From Sesamum alatum (taxonomy: Eukaryota > Streptophyta > Magnoliopsida > Lamiales > Pedaliaceae), in NCBI GenBank assembly GCA_034509735.1, contig JACGWO010000003.1, positions 8,556,001 to 8,620,000 on the forward strand: DNA of 64,000 nt, read 5' to 3'. Below, piece after piece: positions 47,750 through 58,868 of this stretch (positions are counted from its first letter, which is position 1; the number at the start of each line of letters is the position of its first letter). The notes beneath the pieces are model-generated. The model had not been told where the DNA came from. It saw nothing but the letters and a program-made list of their open reading frames with translations, and did no database searches. Made by a program: the position numbers and the translations under genes.

Positions 47750-48078
47750 TGCCGTGACACTAAATAGGTGGGTCAGCCGTGACATCGGAGGTTGGAAGTT
47801 TTGGGCTATGTAACTTAAACATCCTAGTGTTGTAGAGTTGGTTTAAAATTTTTGATAGTTGGACGTTGGTTATCTTTTTCTTAAGTTATGTACAGTGGTG
47901 GGAAGTAAATATAAGGTTTTTGGCTATGTTTATGATCTAATGTCGTATATATATATATACATATATATTTGTTATATTTGTAAAACATAATCTATATTAC
48001 GTTATGGAATGAGTTGGAATCAGGAAAAATGAATATTAATTAGTGGTAACGAGGTGTAGTACAGTAGCGGGTGTTACA
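47750..48078 (+). repeat. Right terminal inverted repeat
   Basis: Runs GCCGTGACACTAAATAGGTG to AGCGGGTGTTACA. Inner ~180 bp is also present inside tandem units 1-3; the last ~150 bp occurs only at the two ends of the element. Confidence 0.9.
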
Positions 48079-48083
48079 CTAGT

Positions 48084-49040
48084 TATGGCAATTGAGGATA
48101 ACAAATAAGGATATACCTAAAAGAACTTTTCGCACTCATTATGGTCATAGCGTATTTTTAGTAATATCATCGGGGTTAAAAGATGCACAAGAAACATTTA
48201 TGAAAACATTTCAAGAGTACTTGGATCAATTTGTGATAGTTTTTATAGTAGCATTTTTTAGGGATAGAAATGAGCATGACAACATTCAAAAAAATAATAT
48301 TGCAGATCTTGAAAGAGAAAGATTGTACACTAAGTTATAGCAAGTGTGAGTTTTGGGTGAATGGGGTAGTTTTTCTAGTACATGTGATATCTGAAGATGA
48401 GGTCAAATCTGACCCAACAAAGGTGACAACTATTACGTAATGGAGAATACAGAAATATGAAACTCAAGTATGATGTTTCTTAGGACTAGTTGGGTATTAT
48501 AGGCGATATATTGAAGGTTTCTCCATGATTGTTGGTCCTTTGAAGAAGGTATTAAGGAAAAGGGGCGCCTTTTCACTAGATTGAGTAGTATCAACTAAGT
48601 TCTATGAGTTAAAGAAAATATTAATATTAACGCCGATTTTAGTTCTACTGTTCAGTAGTGGTGGATACATGATGTATATAGATACTTTGAAACAAAGTTT
48701 AGGATATGAACTAATTCAAAATAAGAAGATGATTTCGTATGCATCTCGTCAACTAAGAAACCACTAGTTATATTACCAACGCATGTTTGGAGCTAGCAAC
48801 AAATATACATTCATTGAAGATTCAGAGACACTTTTTTTTTGCAAAAAGATTTTATATTTCCAATAATCATAAGAGTTTGAAATATGTTTTGACGCATTAA
48901 GGAGGAATTTAAGATAAAGGAGATGGATAGGATTGTTAAAGAATTATGATTGTACTACCACTTATCATCTTTGCAAGCTGAATGTAGTAGTGGATGCCTT
49001 GAGTAGGAAAGTTCAATTGCTTTGTAGCTGATTTGGTAAG
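48084..49040 (+). pseudogene. Element E RT and RNase H remnant, after the inverted-repeat insertion
   Basis: The RT resumes in 48092-48340: MRITNKDIPKRTFRTHYGHS, TFMKTFQEYLDQFVIVFIV (the YxDD motif has become FIVAFF, so catalytic Asp residues are lost). It continues LVGYYRRYIEGFSMIVGPLK (about 48490-48545), YELKKILILTPILVL (48608-48650), then RNase H traces ISYASRQL near 48740, and NVVVDALSRK at 48985-49015. Stops are frequent. After 49040 the integrase is not recognisable. Confidence 0.8.
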
Positions 49041-49699
49041 TCTCAATGTGATATTATTATTAGAAATAATGCCAATGAATGTAAAGTTAGAGGTTGATCA
49101 TATGGCGAATTTGTTAGCAACTTTGCAATTTCAGCCAACTACCATCTTAGCGGTATTAGGGTAAGATATTTGCACCTAATGTGTAAGTTAACAACTGAAT
49201 CAGAGTAGAGGTTTAAAAAACTTCAGTTATTTTAGGATTTTTGGATATGTTCTATGCTAAAATGTGATGAACCATTATTGGGTGATCGATCAATATATGA
49301 TTTATTATAATTGGAGTGCTAATCCAAGAAATTATGTCACTGATCTTGTTGTGGCAGTTTTTTTTAGGTTGCGATAGTATTAAAAGTCTGGTTCACAATT
49401 TGATAAGAAATGTTGGAGACATACGATATTTGATATTTGGAAAGGAACTTATGTAACAAGCGTGGTATTTGGAAAATACAAGTTCGAGCACATCCCAAAG
49501 CCCAGAAATGAAAAAAGAGGTTGAATCAAATGTAAGAGGACTATAAGAAAGGTTTATCGATCTACTATCTATATGCAAAGAAATGACTGCTAAATGAAGC
49601 ATTTGGAGGCAAATCAAGGAATGTTAAAGGCATTAATTGTGGCTATTTTTTATTTTAATTTTTGTTGTAATTCTGAAGTGAATTTGAATGTTTGTGTAT
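49041..49699. other. Decayed post-RNase H sequence of element E, no clear domain
   Basis: The plus strand shows traces such as MANLLATLQFQPT, the linker region that normally follows RNase H, then nothing assignable. Small minus-strand frames look fortuitous. Confidence 0.4.
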
Positions 49700-50199
49700 G
49701 TGTTCCTCATATGAAATAAATGTTGAAATAATAGAAGATTAACATGTTTGACAAAAGCAAAAAACTTTGGTTAAACCTTGACCAAGTGAAGTATTATCCA
49801 ATCCAACATCCAAAATGAGTTAAACCATGACAAAAGGCAACACATATCCAACAATCAGACCACCAATTCTGTTAGTTCATGTACATTGCAGCCAACAAAA
49901 CAAAAAAAGTAAAGTCTCAACACTAGCCATTACTTGCACCCCCCATTTCTATTTGCTGAAGACCCTTACTTGGCTAGTTTTGGCTTATATGAGTTGAAGA
50001 GATTTTTCATATTTAAAGATACGCTAATTTTGCGAACAACATTTTCTCTTAAACCCCTCTGCTGCTAGTTTTGATGGCATCTGTTGTTTTCTCTTATCTA
50101 GTTTACTGTATAAAGAGGTTGGATTCATTCACTTCCTTTGAGCCTTAGGTAGCTACAAGTTTACAAAATATGGTAAATCCATGAATGCATGTATATGTT

Positions 50200-51870
50200 T
50201 TAGGAAAGTTTAGAGAAAATATAAAAGTACATTAAGAAAATTACTTGAACTGGAGGAACTAGAACTATTGGAGCTGGGACTGGAACTGTTGGAACTGGAA
50301 CTCTTGGAGCTAGGGCTGGAAATGTTGGAACTGGAACTTTTGGAGCTGGAGTTGGTTTCTTGAAGGGTCTTCTCTGTGAAGGCTGTTGAGAAGGCTGGGG
50401 CTGTGAAGGTTGTGGTGACACCTATCCAATAGTACATAAGAAAATTATCTAATGCATCAAAAGAAACATAACAAAAACTAAAATAACTCAATAAATATTA
50501 CTGTTACAGTCACAAAAGCAGTGGAATCTTCATGCATTGTCTTTGTTGTATTCCCCTTCTTGGTCCATGTGCATTCCTAACATTGTGTCTTCTATGTTGG
50601 GATTCTCCAAATATTACAAGTATACATAAGTACAATAATATAATATATTATAAACAGTTTCAAAGTAGTCAATGAAAGTAGCAATACCTCTGTGAACTTG
50701 GAATTGGGATGAGGTGGTTCCTTACAACTCCTTTTGTTATGTCCTTGGCCAAAGCAGATAGCACATGGATTCTTACACTAGGAGGATCCACGTTTCCCAT
50801 ATTTGAATCCTCAAAATCATGCATCCAGTAACAAATGGTTGTACACTTCTAAATAGACATCTTTTCTCAGACTATCATCTACATTCCTTCTATGGTAGTC
50901 AATTGCTGCAACTGCATGGCAGTAGGGATAGCCTCCAAGCTGAAACATTCCACAACTGGAGTGTTTGTTCTTCAAGTACACAATATGGTTTTGCATAAAA
51001 TGCATAACCTTAAACTTGTCCTCACTAGCCCAAGATGGAAAGCAATTTCTACGTTCATGTCTTTGTACATCAATATTTTTAGTTATATTAGGATAAACAA
51101 CTGCTTCAAATTTCTCCATTCATTCTCTTTTTAGTTGAATTCTTGTCATGAACTTTCTACTTATCCAATCAAACATGTCTATAATAGGCATCAGTCCCCT
51201 CAACCCCTGCATCATCCCCCTCATCTTCACCCTCACCCTCAACCCCCTGTGCTCCGGCAGCAACCCATGAATCCCCCAAAAACTCAAAATCAGCACCCTC
51301 AAATGTAATTTGAGGGAACATTTTCGTAAGTTTCTATCACATTACCATGTAGGTCAAGTGTTAAAATGGGCCATGAAAGCTCTTGAATGTATATGGAAAT
51401 TACATTCAAGCCCTTGTACTCCCTCAACGACTCCCTAATGCCACTATTCCCATCTAATACCTTCAGTCCTTCATCTAATGTTTAACCAGGTAATGTATAG
51501 TATATTATTAAATTGCTACCCTTAACCCCAACTTTTGTGTACATGTCTATAAGATTATCATAAAAAACCTGTCCTTATCTATTGTAGGGAACCACAATTT
51601 GGAACCCCCAACATACCTAATAGTGGGGACCCATTCAATAACCCCCCTAACCACACATAAAAGTCTGCATACTCCCCCATAGCCATTATCTGCACATTTA
51701 AAAATAAAAAACTTACTTATAACATAGAAATGAACATAAAATAATGAAGGGTGGGACCATTTATCAATGCATAAAATACTATGCTTTAAAGCAGTGGGGA
51801 ACACATTTAGGGCATGGGACCAAGCCATGTTGTTTTTGTCCACAAATGCATAAATCATCATCATAATACT
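50200..51870 (-). pseudogene. MULE transposase with internal deletion (N-terminal, SWIM and CCHC parts)
   Basis: From about 51864 the minus strand reads an N-terminal module (HPSLFYVHFY, YVGGSKLWFPTIDKDRF) typical of plant MULE proteins, then VKGSNLIIYYTLPG, YKGLNVISIYIQELSWP and an acidic linker (GEGEDEGDDAGVEGTDAYY). It then jumps to the C-terminal part (51200-50817): FDWISRKFMTRIQLKRE, FEAVVYPNITKNID, and a SWIM-like zinc finger SSCGMFQLGGYPYCHAVAAI in which Cys positions are partly changed (Ser/Tyr). A knuckle CAICFGQGHNKRSC follows at about 50735-50780, then a Pro-rich tail with VPVPT repeats (50421-50200). The DDE catalytic domain expected between linker and SWIM is absent, and there are stops near 51120, 50810 and 51480. 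Non-autonomous. Confidence 0.78.
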
Positions 51871-52460
51871 ATAAAAATCTAATCCCTAACAAGAAGCAGT
51901 ATAAATCCACCAAAAAATCCATTTCTACACAAAACCCTATATTCATCATTCAACATCACAACCCAACAAACGAAACAAAATTTACAGTCAAAAACATATA
52001 AAACAAAACCATTTGCAGAAATAGAAGCACACAATTTATTTGAGAAAAATTTTCATTAGGGATAACTTACCCGTCCTTTGTATGCCCTTGTCTTTCCCGA
52101 AATCGCGCAATGTCGTCCTCCAAATCACAAAAAGCTGTTTTGCTTACCTCCTAAATGCCTATAATCTATAATTTTCCTATCAATTCCTGCCCTAAATCGA
52201 ATTCAAGCTAACCCTAATCGCTTTCCCCTCCCCCCTTTTCTCTCATTAGGTTTATTTTTTCTCTCTCTTTGATTGAGAGATAGTGAGTGAACAGAGTGTT
52301 AAAGGTTAGAGGGGCAAAACGGGTATTTCAGTTTATTTTTTGATGCCGTTAGTCTCTCTTAACAGAAAGGGCAAGTGAGCTTGATTTATTAAAACACGGT
52401 GTTTCTTTTACATATTTTTAAAACACGAGGGGATTTTACGCTGAATTTCGAAAACAAAGA
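51871..52460 (-). other. MULE 5' flank and sub-terminal region
   Basis: Between the transposase start and the terminal repeat. Contains short A/C-rich leader-like sequence (51890-52000) and T-rich stretches. No gene seen. Confidence 0.45.
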
Positions 52461-52559
52461 TGGGTTTTATGCAATTTATACAAAATAATATAATAACATA
52501 AATTAAAATGGGGATGACTTAGTGGTAGGGCAAGTGTGCCACCAGCAATTGCAAAGTGT

Positions 52560-54486
52560 GAAAATTCTTTTTACCACCGCCTTCCTCACATGTAATATAA
52601 ATTTTACCAAATTAAGTTACGGCTAAGTTTTTAGGCATCTCTTTCTTTCCTCCTGAGACCTTGCACGGAAATAGGTACCTAATGTTTCATTCTTTTAATT
52701 AATTGATTTATATAATTATATTATTCGATTAATGCATTTATTAAATGTAATTTATACTATTTGATTTAGTATTTAATCAGAAAATTTTATGAATATGACT
52801 ATTTATAAATTAGTGCTTGGATATTTCATTTTAATTAGGGATGCTATAGTAGTTAATGAATTAAATTACTTTATTTATTAGATTTAATTATTTTTTATAA
52901 TTGATTGCTCAATTTAATCGAATTGATAAACAAGATATTTAATTATATGGGTGTGTATTTAATTAGTTGTTATAATAGTTAGAGATACTAAACAAAAATT
53001 ATATTTGAGAAATTTAGAAAGTTATATTTGAGAATATTATATGTATTCAAAAGGAATATAAAATATTTGAGATAATTCAATTCAGGTATATTATCAAGAA
53101 GGATAGTATAGTAATATATATATATATATATATGGAAAGCCTAGAATGTTTAGTTATTTAAAAAAAAAAACTGACAAAGAGTGATGAAAAATGTATGAAT
53201 ATTATTTAATATAAATATAGTATTCTTAAATATAAACGAACTATTAAAAGAGTGATGAAAAATGTACGAATATTATTTAAGATTTTATTCATAAGTTACG
53301 ATATTCTCAATATATTGATTATACATATTATAACCTATTATAGACATGAGGATAAAGGCAAGGGTTGACCAGCTCCTTTTACTAATGTAATCGTTTTAAG
53401 ATATGAGGTAAGTAAAGTTAATTGGATTTATATATGTAAATATAGATATATATATATATATGTTCTTGTGTTGTATACTTGATCGTGGATTGTGGTTATT
53501 TATTTGGACTACATTGTTCTTCTATGAAGTTATTGTTATGTGTTTATTTTTGATTATAATAAAGATTAATGGATTATTGTGTTATGTTATATTTGATTAT
53601 TGAATGAAATTGAATGATGAGCTTAGTGGTGGGGAATCGATTATCGAGTGAAATTGAACGATGAAGTTAATGATATTGACGCTTTAAATTGAAATATAGA
53701 GATGGCTTACACAATTGGGGGGATATATACTGCAATGGCTTGTGATGATAGGATTAATGACGAGTTGTGTGTTGTTATTGATCAATGGAGATGATGTGAT
53801 ATCATACGAGCTGTGTGTTGTGTGATATTATTGATGATGTGACATATCATACGAGCTGTGTGCTGTGTGATATGATTGATTATGGGATATCATACGAGTT
53901 GCGTGTTGTGGTACCCGGGAAAAAAAGATGAGGAGATATTGCGATTGAGATGATGATAGCCGGAAAAGACCATTGGTTGATGCACTCCAACTTGGTTAAG
54001 CAGGGCCCTAAAAGAATTAAATAATAACCTTGTATTATGTTGTGGATTGATATCATGATTGTTGGCTTTCGTTATTGCATGATTATGGGGTGATTGCGTG
54101 ATGAAGAATTATTAGCTGGTGCCATTGCTTGAAACGGGTCATACTGTGTATGCGTATGTGCGTGTATATATATATTATATATATATGATAAATAACTATA
54201 CTTATTGAGTTGAGAACTCATTCCTTCCCACATATTTTTGAGGATATAAGTCGTAGTGACTAGTTGAATATGATCATAAGCCGATCATCAGTATTAATAG
54301 GTGGGTCAACAGTATCATTTTGAGCCGGGAGTTCTGGCTACATAACTACGGATATAATTATTTTGATTAAATTTGTATTTCACGATTTATTAGTTTTAAT
54401 ATAAATTTCTTATAAAATAGGTTGTAATTAAGGAAGGAGTATATAACTAGTGGTATTAAAGGGTTGTGTCATAGTGGGTGCTATAG
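52560..54486 (+). repeat. Element E 3' LTR, lacking its 5' end
   Basis: Homologous to 40938-42704 throughout (ATGTAATATAAATTTTACCAAATTAAG, GACCTTGCACGGAAATAGGT, CATACGAGCTGTGTG sub-repeats near 53800-53900, TTGGTTAAGCAGGGCCCTAA, AATAGGTGGGTCAACAGTATC) and ends near GTGGGTGCTATA. Confidence 0.75.
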
Positions 54487-55008
54487 CCTAGCTACAACCT
54501 CGTATATGTACGAGGTAATTCATATCTTTAGGGTAAGGTGAGGCGGGGAGGTCAGGATTTGTTCGTAAATTTATATGATTGGCTCGTAGATTTTTCTTTA
54601 TGAATGTTTTATTTGAGGGCCTCATGACTTTTGGCCTCGTTCTAGTTTAGAGACTTCGTAGGAAATATGAGCGCCTCACACTACTTCACAGTCCCTTCCT
54701 CGTATGTATCAACTAACGCCTTTACTTAATGCTAGCGATGGATCCCTCGTGTCCAATAGAAAGTAATACGAGGGGTTCCTGTATGAGTCATTTATATTTT
54801 TATTCTCCCCACATCATGTAGATATTTATAGTAGTTTTTATATTCAGTCTTTTTAATATTTCTTCCCTCATCAAATTGTTATATATATATATATATAATA
54901 GTGTAGATTAGTAACGGAATTTTGCTTGCTGATTAGCTCGACACGAATTTTAGTAGCGGAATTTTGCTTACTAATTAGCTCGACACTAAGTTTAGTATCC
55001 AACTGCTT
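54487..55008. other. Spacer with short hairpin and a 42-bp tandem duplication
   Basis: ACCTCGTATATGTACGAGGT at 54497-54516 is a hairpin with 8-bp arms. CCTCGT/ACGAGG recurs several times between 54500 and 54780. 54909-54950 and 54951-54993 are two copies of TAGTARCGGAATTTTGCTT..TTAGCTCGACAC. An AT microsatellite lies at 54880-54898. No gene seen. Confidence 0.6.
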
Positions 55009-55367
55009 GGCTTAAATGCATTTTTGGTCCCGTAACTTATGCCATTTGATGTTTTCGTCCTTTAACTTTCTACGGTAGTATTTTGGTCCTGTATCTTTTT
55101 AATTTTTCTGATTTTAGTCCTTTTTTCACCGGAGTTCATCATTCTCGCCAGGAAACTGCATGTGCCTCTCATGTGATATTTTAAAATTGGGGCTTTTGCT
55201 CCTATTGGTGCATTTCTGTCAGCATTTTTGTTCTTTAACTTTCTAGAGTAGCATTTTGGTCCTGCATCTTTTTAATTTTCGCTGCAGGACTAAAATGCTA
55301 CCTTAAAAAGTTAGAGGATGAAAACGCCAAATGACCTAGTTTACGGGACCAAAAATACATTTAATCC
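55009..55367. mobile_element. MITE with ~30-bp inverted ends (359 bp)
   Basis: Left end GGCTTAAATGCATTTTTGGTCCCGTAACTT (30 bp) and right end, read in reverse complement, GGATTAAATGTATTTTTGGTCCCGTAAACT are near-perfect inverted repeats, and sub-terminal TTTGGTCCTG.ATCTTTTTAATTTT phrases are repeated inside. No target-site duplication is evident. The AAATGCATTTTTGGTCC end is of a type seen in MULE-like MITEs. Confidence 0.75.
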
Positions 55368-56277
55368 AAAAAAATTGTAACTATTGAATCATTTTATCGG
55401 ATTGAGTATTAGAGAAAAAATAATTTATAATTGCAACCAAAATGAATTTCTCCAATTAGAATTCTGTGATATTAGATATATTTATGTACAGGTTGAATTA
55501 ATTTAGTTTCTCAATCCTTCTTCGGAATAAGCTGTTCTTCTTTTTTTTTTTTTTTTTCAAAATGGGAGGAAGGAGATTAGGCTTCAGGGGATGTTAACCT
55601 TCTAGATATGTATTCTTTTAACTATTACTATTACGCATTATCTAATGATTGGGCTAAATAAGCTCAAAGGAATGGTACTTTTTAAACTCGAATACTGGAG
55701 CTTAAATGTATTGATGAGTAATTACATAAAAACAAATTTCTGTTATTTGATTCATATAATGATGGATGTTGAATTTATAAAAATATTATTTCTATTCAAA
55801 ACATGTAAACAACAACGAATAAGGTCTAATCCACATGATTTTATTTTAGATTAATTTCTTCAAGGAAAAGAGGGGTTGGTTAAAGTTAAATCCAACAAAA
55901 TAAATTCTAACAAAAAAATAGAAAATAAGAATAAAATATATGAACTAGGCTCCCGAACGAGGGTATTGTCTCTTACATGAGGGTTGAGCGTTCAGTTTAC
56001 AGTTTCAAGTATTCTCATTCAGTCCTAGCATCTATTGGCTCAAACAAGCAATAGGGAGTTGCAATCTTCCGGTGCCTTTCATGTCTGTTCTATTCTTTAT
56101 AATTTATAGTCTACTTTATTCTGTTTTCACATTATGGTCAATTCTATTCAGGATAGTAATCGCACAACTTCTTAACTTCGGTACAGGTGACTGGTTAATA
56201 AGTGGCACATTAGCTCCAAGGTATTTGCGGTGTACGGTGTTCATTGCCTCAACCACGTTGCCTCTAATGGGGCTTGC
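55368..56277. other. Spacer, nothing recognised
   Basis: AT-rich with a T run at 55542-55558. The frame at 56072-56368 is open for 98 codons with hydrophobic stretches but shows no motif I can name. Confidence 0.4.
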
Positions 56278-57009
56278 CATGGAAAAGTTGGGGAAATCTT
56301 TGGTTTCAAACAGAAGAAGAGAAAGAGGATCTCGTCATTTTGCACGAGTCATGGGATGGGGAAATTGAGAATGATGGTCATTTCCAGTGGGAAGGCTACT
56401 TATGACAAAAGCATACAAAGCTGAATTCCTCCATACTACTCTCATCATAGTGATGAATCCAGTAAAGGGTTTAGAACTCAAAGATATAGGAGCACTACGC
56501 TTTATACTCAAATTCAACCATGTTCCCAACAAGAGTAGAGCCATGGAAAGATGCTCCTGAACATTTGATAACATCCTAGTCCTAAATACAGTGGAAGCCG
56601 ATGAGAACCCAAAGATTGTGGATCTCAACTAGTGTGCTTTTCATGTGCATATCGACGGTCCCGCATTGGGCAAGTTGACAAAAGGTATCGCACAGCTAAT
56701 GGGGAATATATTGGGTAAGTTTTTAGAATTTGGGTACAACTCCACGACTCGTTCCTGGGGAGCGACAATAGGTCTTAGGGTACCACTTCATGTCCGACGA
56801 CCACTAAAGCGGTCAATATACGAACATCGACTAGTGACGAGTGCTTATGTCATTTTCGTACAAGCGCTTACAAAACTTTTGTTTCTCTATTGGATGTTAG
56901 GCCATATAGCTCATTACTATGAGAAGCAATACGAGGAGGGATTCGTCAATCCGAGAGACAATACAGAGTATCGATCATAGATGAGGGGTTTAGACAGATG
57001 GGACGGATA
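56278..57009 (+). pseudogene. DUF4283/zinc-knuckle protein remnant, split by a solo LTR
   Basis: Plus-strand frames give, in order, TEEEKEDLVILHESWDGEIE, VGRLLMTKAYKAEFLHTTL, NPVKGLELKDIGALRFILKF, NHVPNKSRAMERCS, DENPKIVDLN and then the 56645-56980 frame: HIDGPALGKLTKGIAQLMG, KFLEFGYNSTTRSWGA, IGLRVPLHVRRPLKRS, YWMLGHIAHYYEKQYEEG. This is the layout of plant DUF4283 proteins followed by a CCHC-type knuckle (normally CxxCGxxGH....C; here both outer Cys positions are changed). Such proteins occur alone or as the gag-like ORF of LINEs; no RT is seen nearby. Two stops (about 56565 and 56630) and frame changes mark a pseudogene. Confidence 0.75.
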
Positions 57010-58868
57010 TATTAGTATACGTGACCAAAAAGCCTATTAGTTGGTTGCTTGTAATATGCTGTTAACGATCTTGTTTGATGTAATTTAAAATTTTGTAAAT
57101 ATTATTTATTTCTCTGACTATCTTTGCCGTGTTATGTTTATTAATTATTACTGTACTTTACAGACAAAGCCAACAAGCTGAATAGACCAATGATGTCGGG
57201 TCGCGCATTTTATGGCAATGAAACCAACTTTCGAGGTCGGTGTGAAACATTCTAAGTCGACCCTCAAGAATGGGCATTGAGGATTTCGATAGATACTTGC
57301 ACTAAGTGAAGCATTCATGTGACGAGTATCGCGTTTAACCGAAGAGAAATGTATGACGTCTATGCACTTTGTGGGTGCTTGACAAGTGGATTGTAAGTTC
57401 ACTGAATTTACTTGTAGGAGTTGTCATATGGAAGCTCGTATGGAATTTACTTATTGGTATGATTGAAACTCCTTAACTACGATAGTACGGAACTTAGTCC
57501 TCTGGCTTGAGGAGCCACAATAGTCTTGTGTATGGGAGTATTGTATCTTGATCCTAGCTGATATGACTGCGGTATTACGTGATCGCCAAAAGCCTTGCAC
57601 CCGTGCAGTAAGAACATGCATGGAGGTCGGTATGTTTGAAGAAGGGATCCATCACTCATCATTAGGTGGGGGCAATCTCCTATGCACTCTAGACTGTTCC
57701 GATCTCTAAAAGTCTGTGGTCACAATTGTCGATCAAATAAAATAGTGGTTTCCTATGTTGATCAATGAGAAACACAGTTTCCTAGTTATCAAAGTCAATT
57801 ATGAGTGATTGATTGGCATGATTTAATTCATCTAGATCAAGTTAGTTGTCGGATTAAATTATACATGTGATACAAGCCTATGTCTAGCTGAAGGTGGACT
57901 TATAAGGGTCACACACAAAACACTAATTGTATTGTGGAAATAATTGGAGAGTTAATTTTGGATGGAAAAATTATTGAATTATTTCCAAAAAAAGTGAGAT
58001 GATTAATGTAAAGGATTTTAAATTAATGACTTAAACAATTAGATTGTTTATTGAGATCCTATTAGATGGAAAACCTAAAGTGTTAATTAAGACCAATTAA
58101 ATATTTAAGTTTGAAATTAATTAATTGAATTAATTAATTATGTCCAATAATTAAATAAGAATTTGATGTGGACTTGAAATTAATTGATTGGATCAATTAA
58201 AGTTTAATCCTAAATCAAATTATATTTAATTCAAAATATTGGTCAAAGCCATCAAAGCCAAGGGACCTCAAGGGGCTACAAGAACCTACCAAGCAATGAG
58301 GAGTTTTAGCTAGGATTTAGCGAAGGCATGATGGCTACTTAGATGAGCCCTTGACTTGAAGCAGGCCACTCTCTCTATGAATAGAACCAGTGGTTGGTCA
58401 TATGAGGCTTGCTGGCCTTGGTGTATGTCTTCATTTGTGTGCTTCTCCACTTGCTTTTCTCACTTCATATAAGAGTTTTATCTCTTCCATTCTTGTCTTG
58501 AGCACTTGAAATAGATTCAAGGTTATCTGAAGATACCTAGAACACAATCTACTTAATAGAAGTGTTGTTCTAGTTCCAATCTTTTGAGTTTCTAGTAAGT
58601 CTCAGAGACACAAGTTGGTATTTTTTATGGACTTGCTAGAGAGTTCTTTGCTCTTGTGTGAACAAGCAAGAAAAAATTTTTGGAGGTGAGATTTTGAAGT
58701 TATGACACTCCACTCTTTCAAAGAGGTACATTCTCTTTGACTAGACATCAACTAGTTGCTGTGCCAGTGCATGAATAATTCAGTTCATGTGGGAAATAAT
58801 CTCTTCTAATATTTTTATTTATCACTCCCATTGCTTAGTTACGTCCCGAGCTTGTACCGGTTCCTTCA
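57010..58868 (+). mobile_element. Solo LTR of a C/D-type copia element (1859 bp)
   Basis: Starts TATTAGTATACGTGACCAAAAAG, matching the C-type LTR start TGTTAGAATAGGTGACCAAAAAG, and ends GAGCTTGTACCGGTTCCTTCA, matching C's ...CTTGTCCTTCA. Flanks are GGATA (57005-57009) and GGATG (58869-58873), a near-perfect 5-bp TSD. No internal coding region, so it is a product of LTR-LTR recombination. Middle blocks (CACACACAAAACAC, TCTAGCTGAAGGTGGAC) match the other copies on the opposite strand. Confidence 0.8.

Larger units (their letters stand above)
43603..48078. mobile_element. LTR-derived foldback-like element: long terminal inverted repeats around a 1088-bp tandem array
   Basis: TGTAACACCC...GGGTGTTACA ends and a perfect 5-bp TSD CTAGT (43598-43602 and 48079-48083). 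The left arm 43603-43922 is the reverse complement of the right arm 47750-48078, about 95% identical by eye. Between them, the phrase GCTTACCTAACTAGGG begins at 43923, 45011, 46100 and 47188, so three full units of 1088-1089 bp are followed by a partial one that runs into the right arm. Each unit contains the tandem sub-repeat zone, the TAAGCAGGGCC block and an internal copy of the inner part of the arm. The units are homologous to the E and solo LTRs (CAATGGCTT.GAATGATA, GACGAGYTGTGTGYTGT, AATAGGTGGGTCA). The ends and the 5-bp TSD point to integration by an LTR-retrotransposon integrase, whereas the inverted arms are foldback-like. No transposase is encoded. Confidence 0.85.
49700..52481 (-). 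mobile_element. MULE derivative lacking the transposase core
   Basis: Coding remnants of a Mutator-like transposase lie on the minus strand (51870-50200). The right end (52461-52481, GGGTTTTATGCAATTTATAC) resembles the inverted terminus of the MITE at 2268-2565 (GTTTTATGC core), and the adjoining sub-terminal phrases (AATACCC, AACGG) are also alike. The left end could not be located, so 49700 is approximate. Confidence 0.6.
40938..54486 (+). mobile_element. Element E: decayed Tekay-like chromovirus (Ty3/gypsy)
   Basis: Two direct repeats of the same LTR family (40938-42704 and 52560-54486), a tRNA-Met-like primer site after the first, and plus-strand protease/RT/RNase H remnants between them. 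The LTR family matches the complete solo LTR at 59049-61301 and has TGTAACACCC...GGGTGCTACA ends. Nested inside are the inverted-repeat element 43603-48078 and the MULE derivative around 49700-52481. Gag and integrase are not recognisable. Confidence 0.75.

Noticed and set aside
43603..48078. Two ordinary LTRs of one element in this interval
   Set aside because: The end repeats are inverted, not direct, and no primer site, polypurine tract or coding region lies between them.
55905..56280. Possible organelle-derived insert (open hydrophobic frame at 56072)
   Set aside because: No recognisable plastid or mitochondrial gene motif; left as unassigned spacer.
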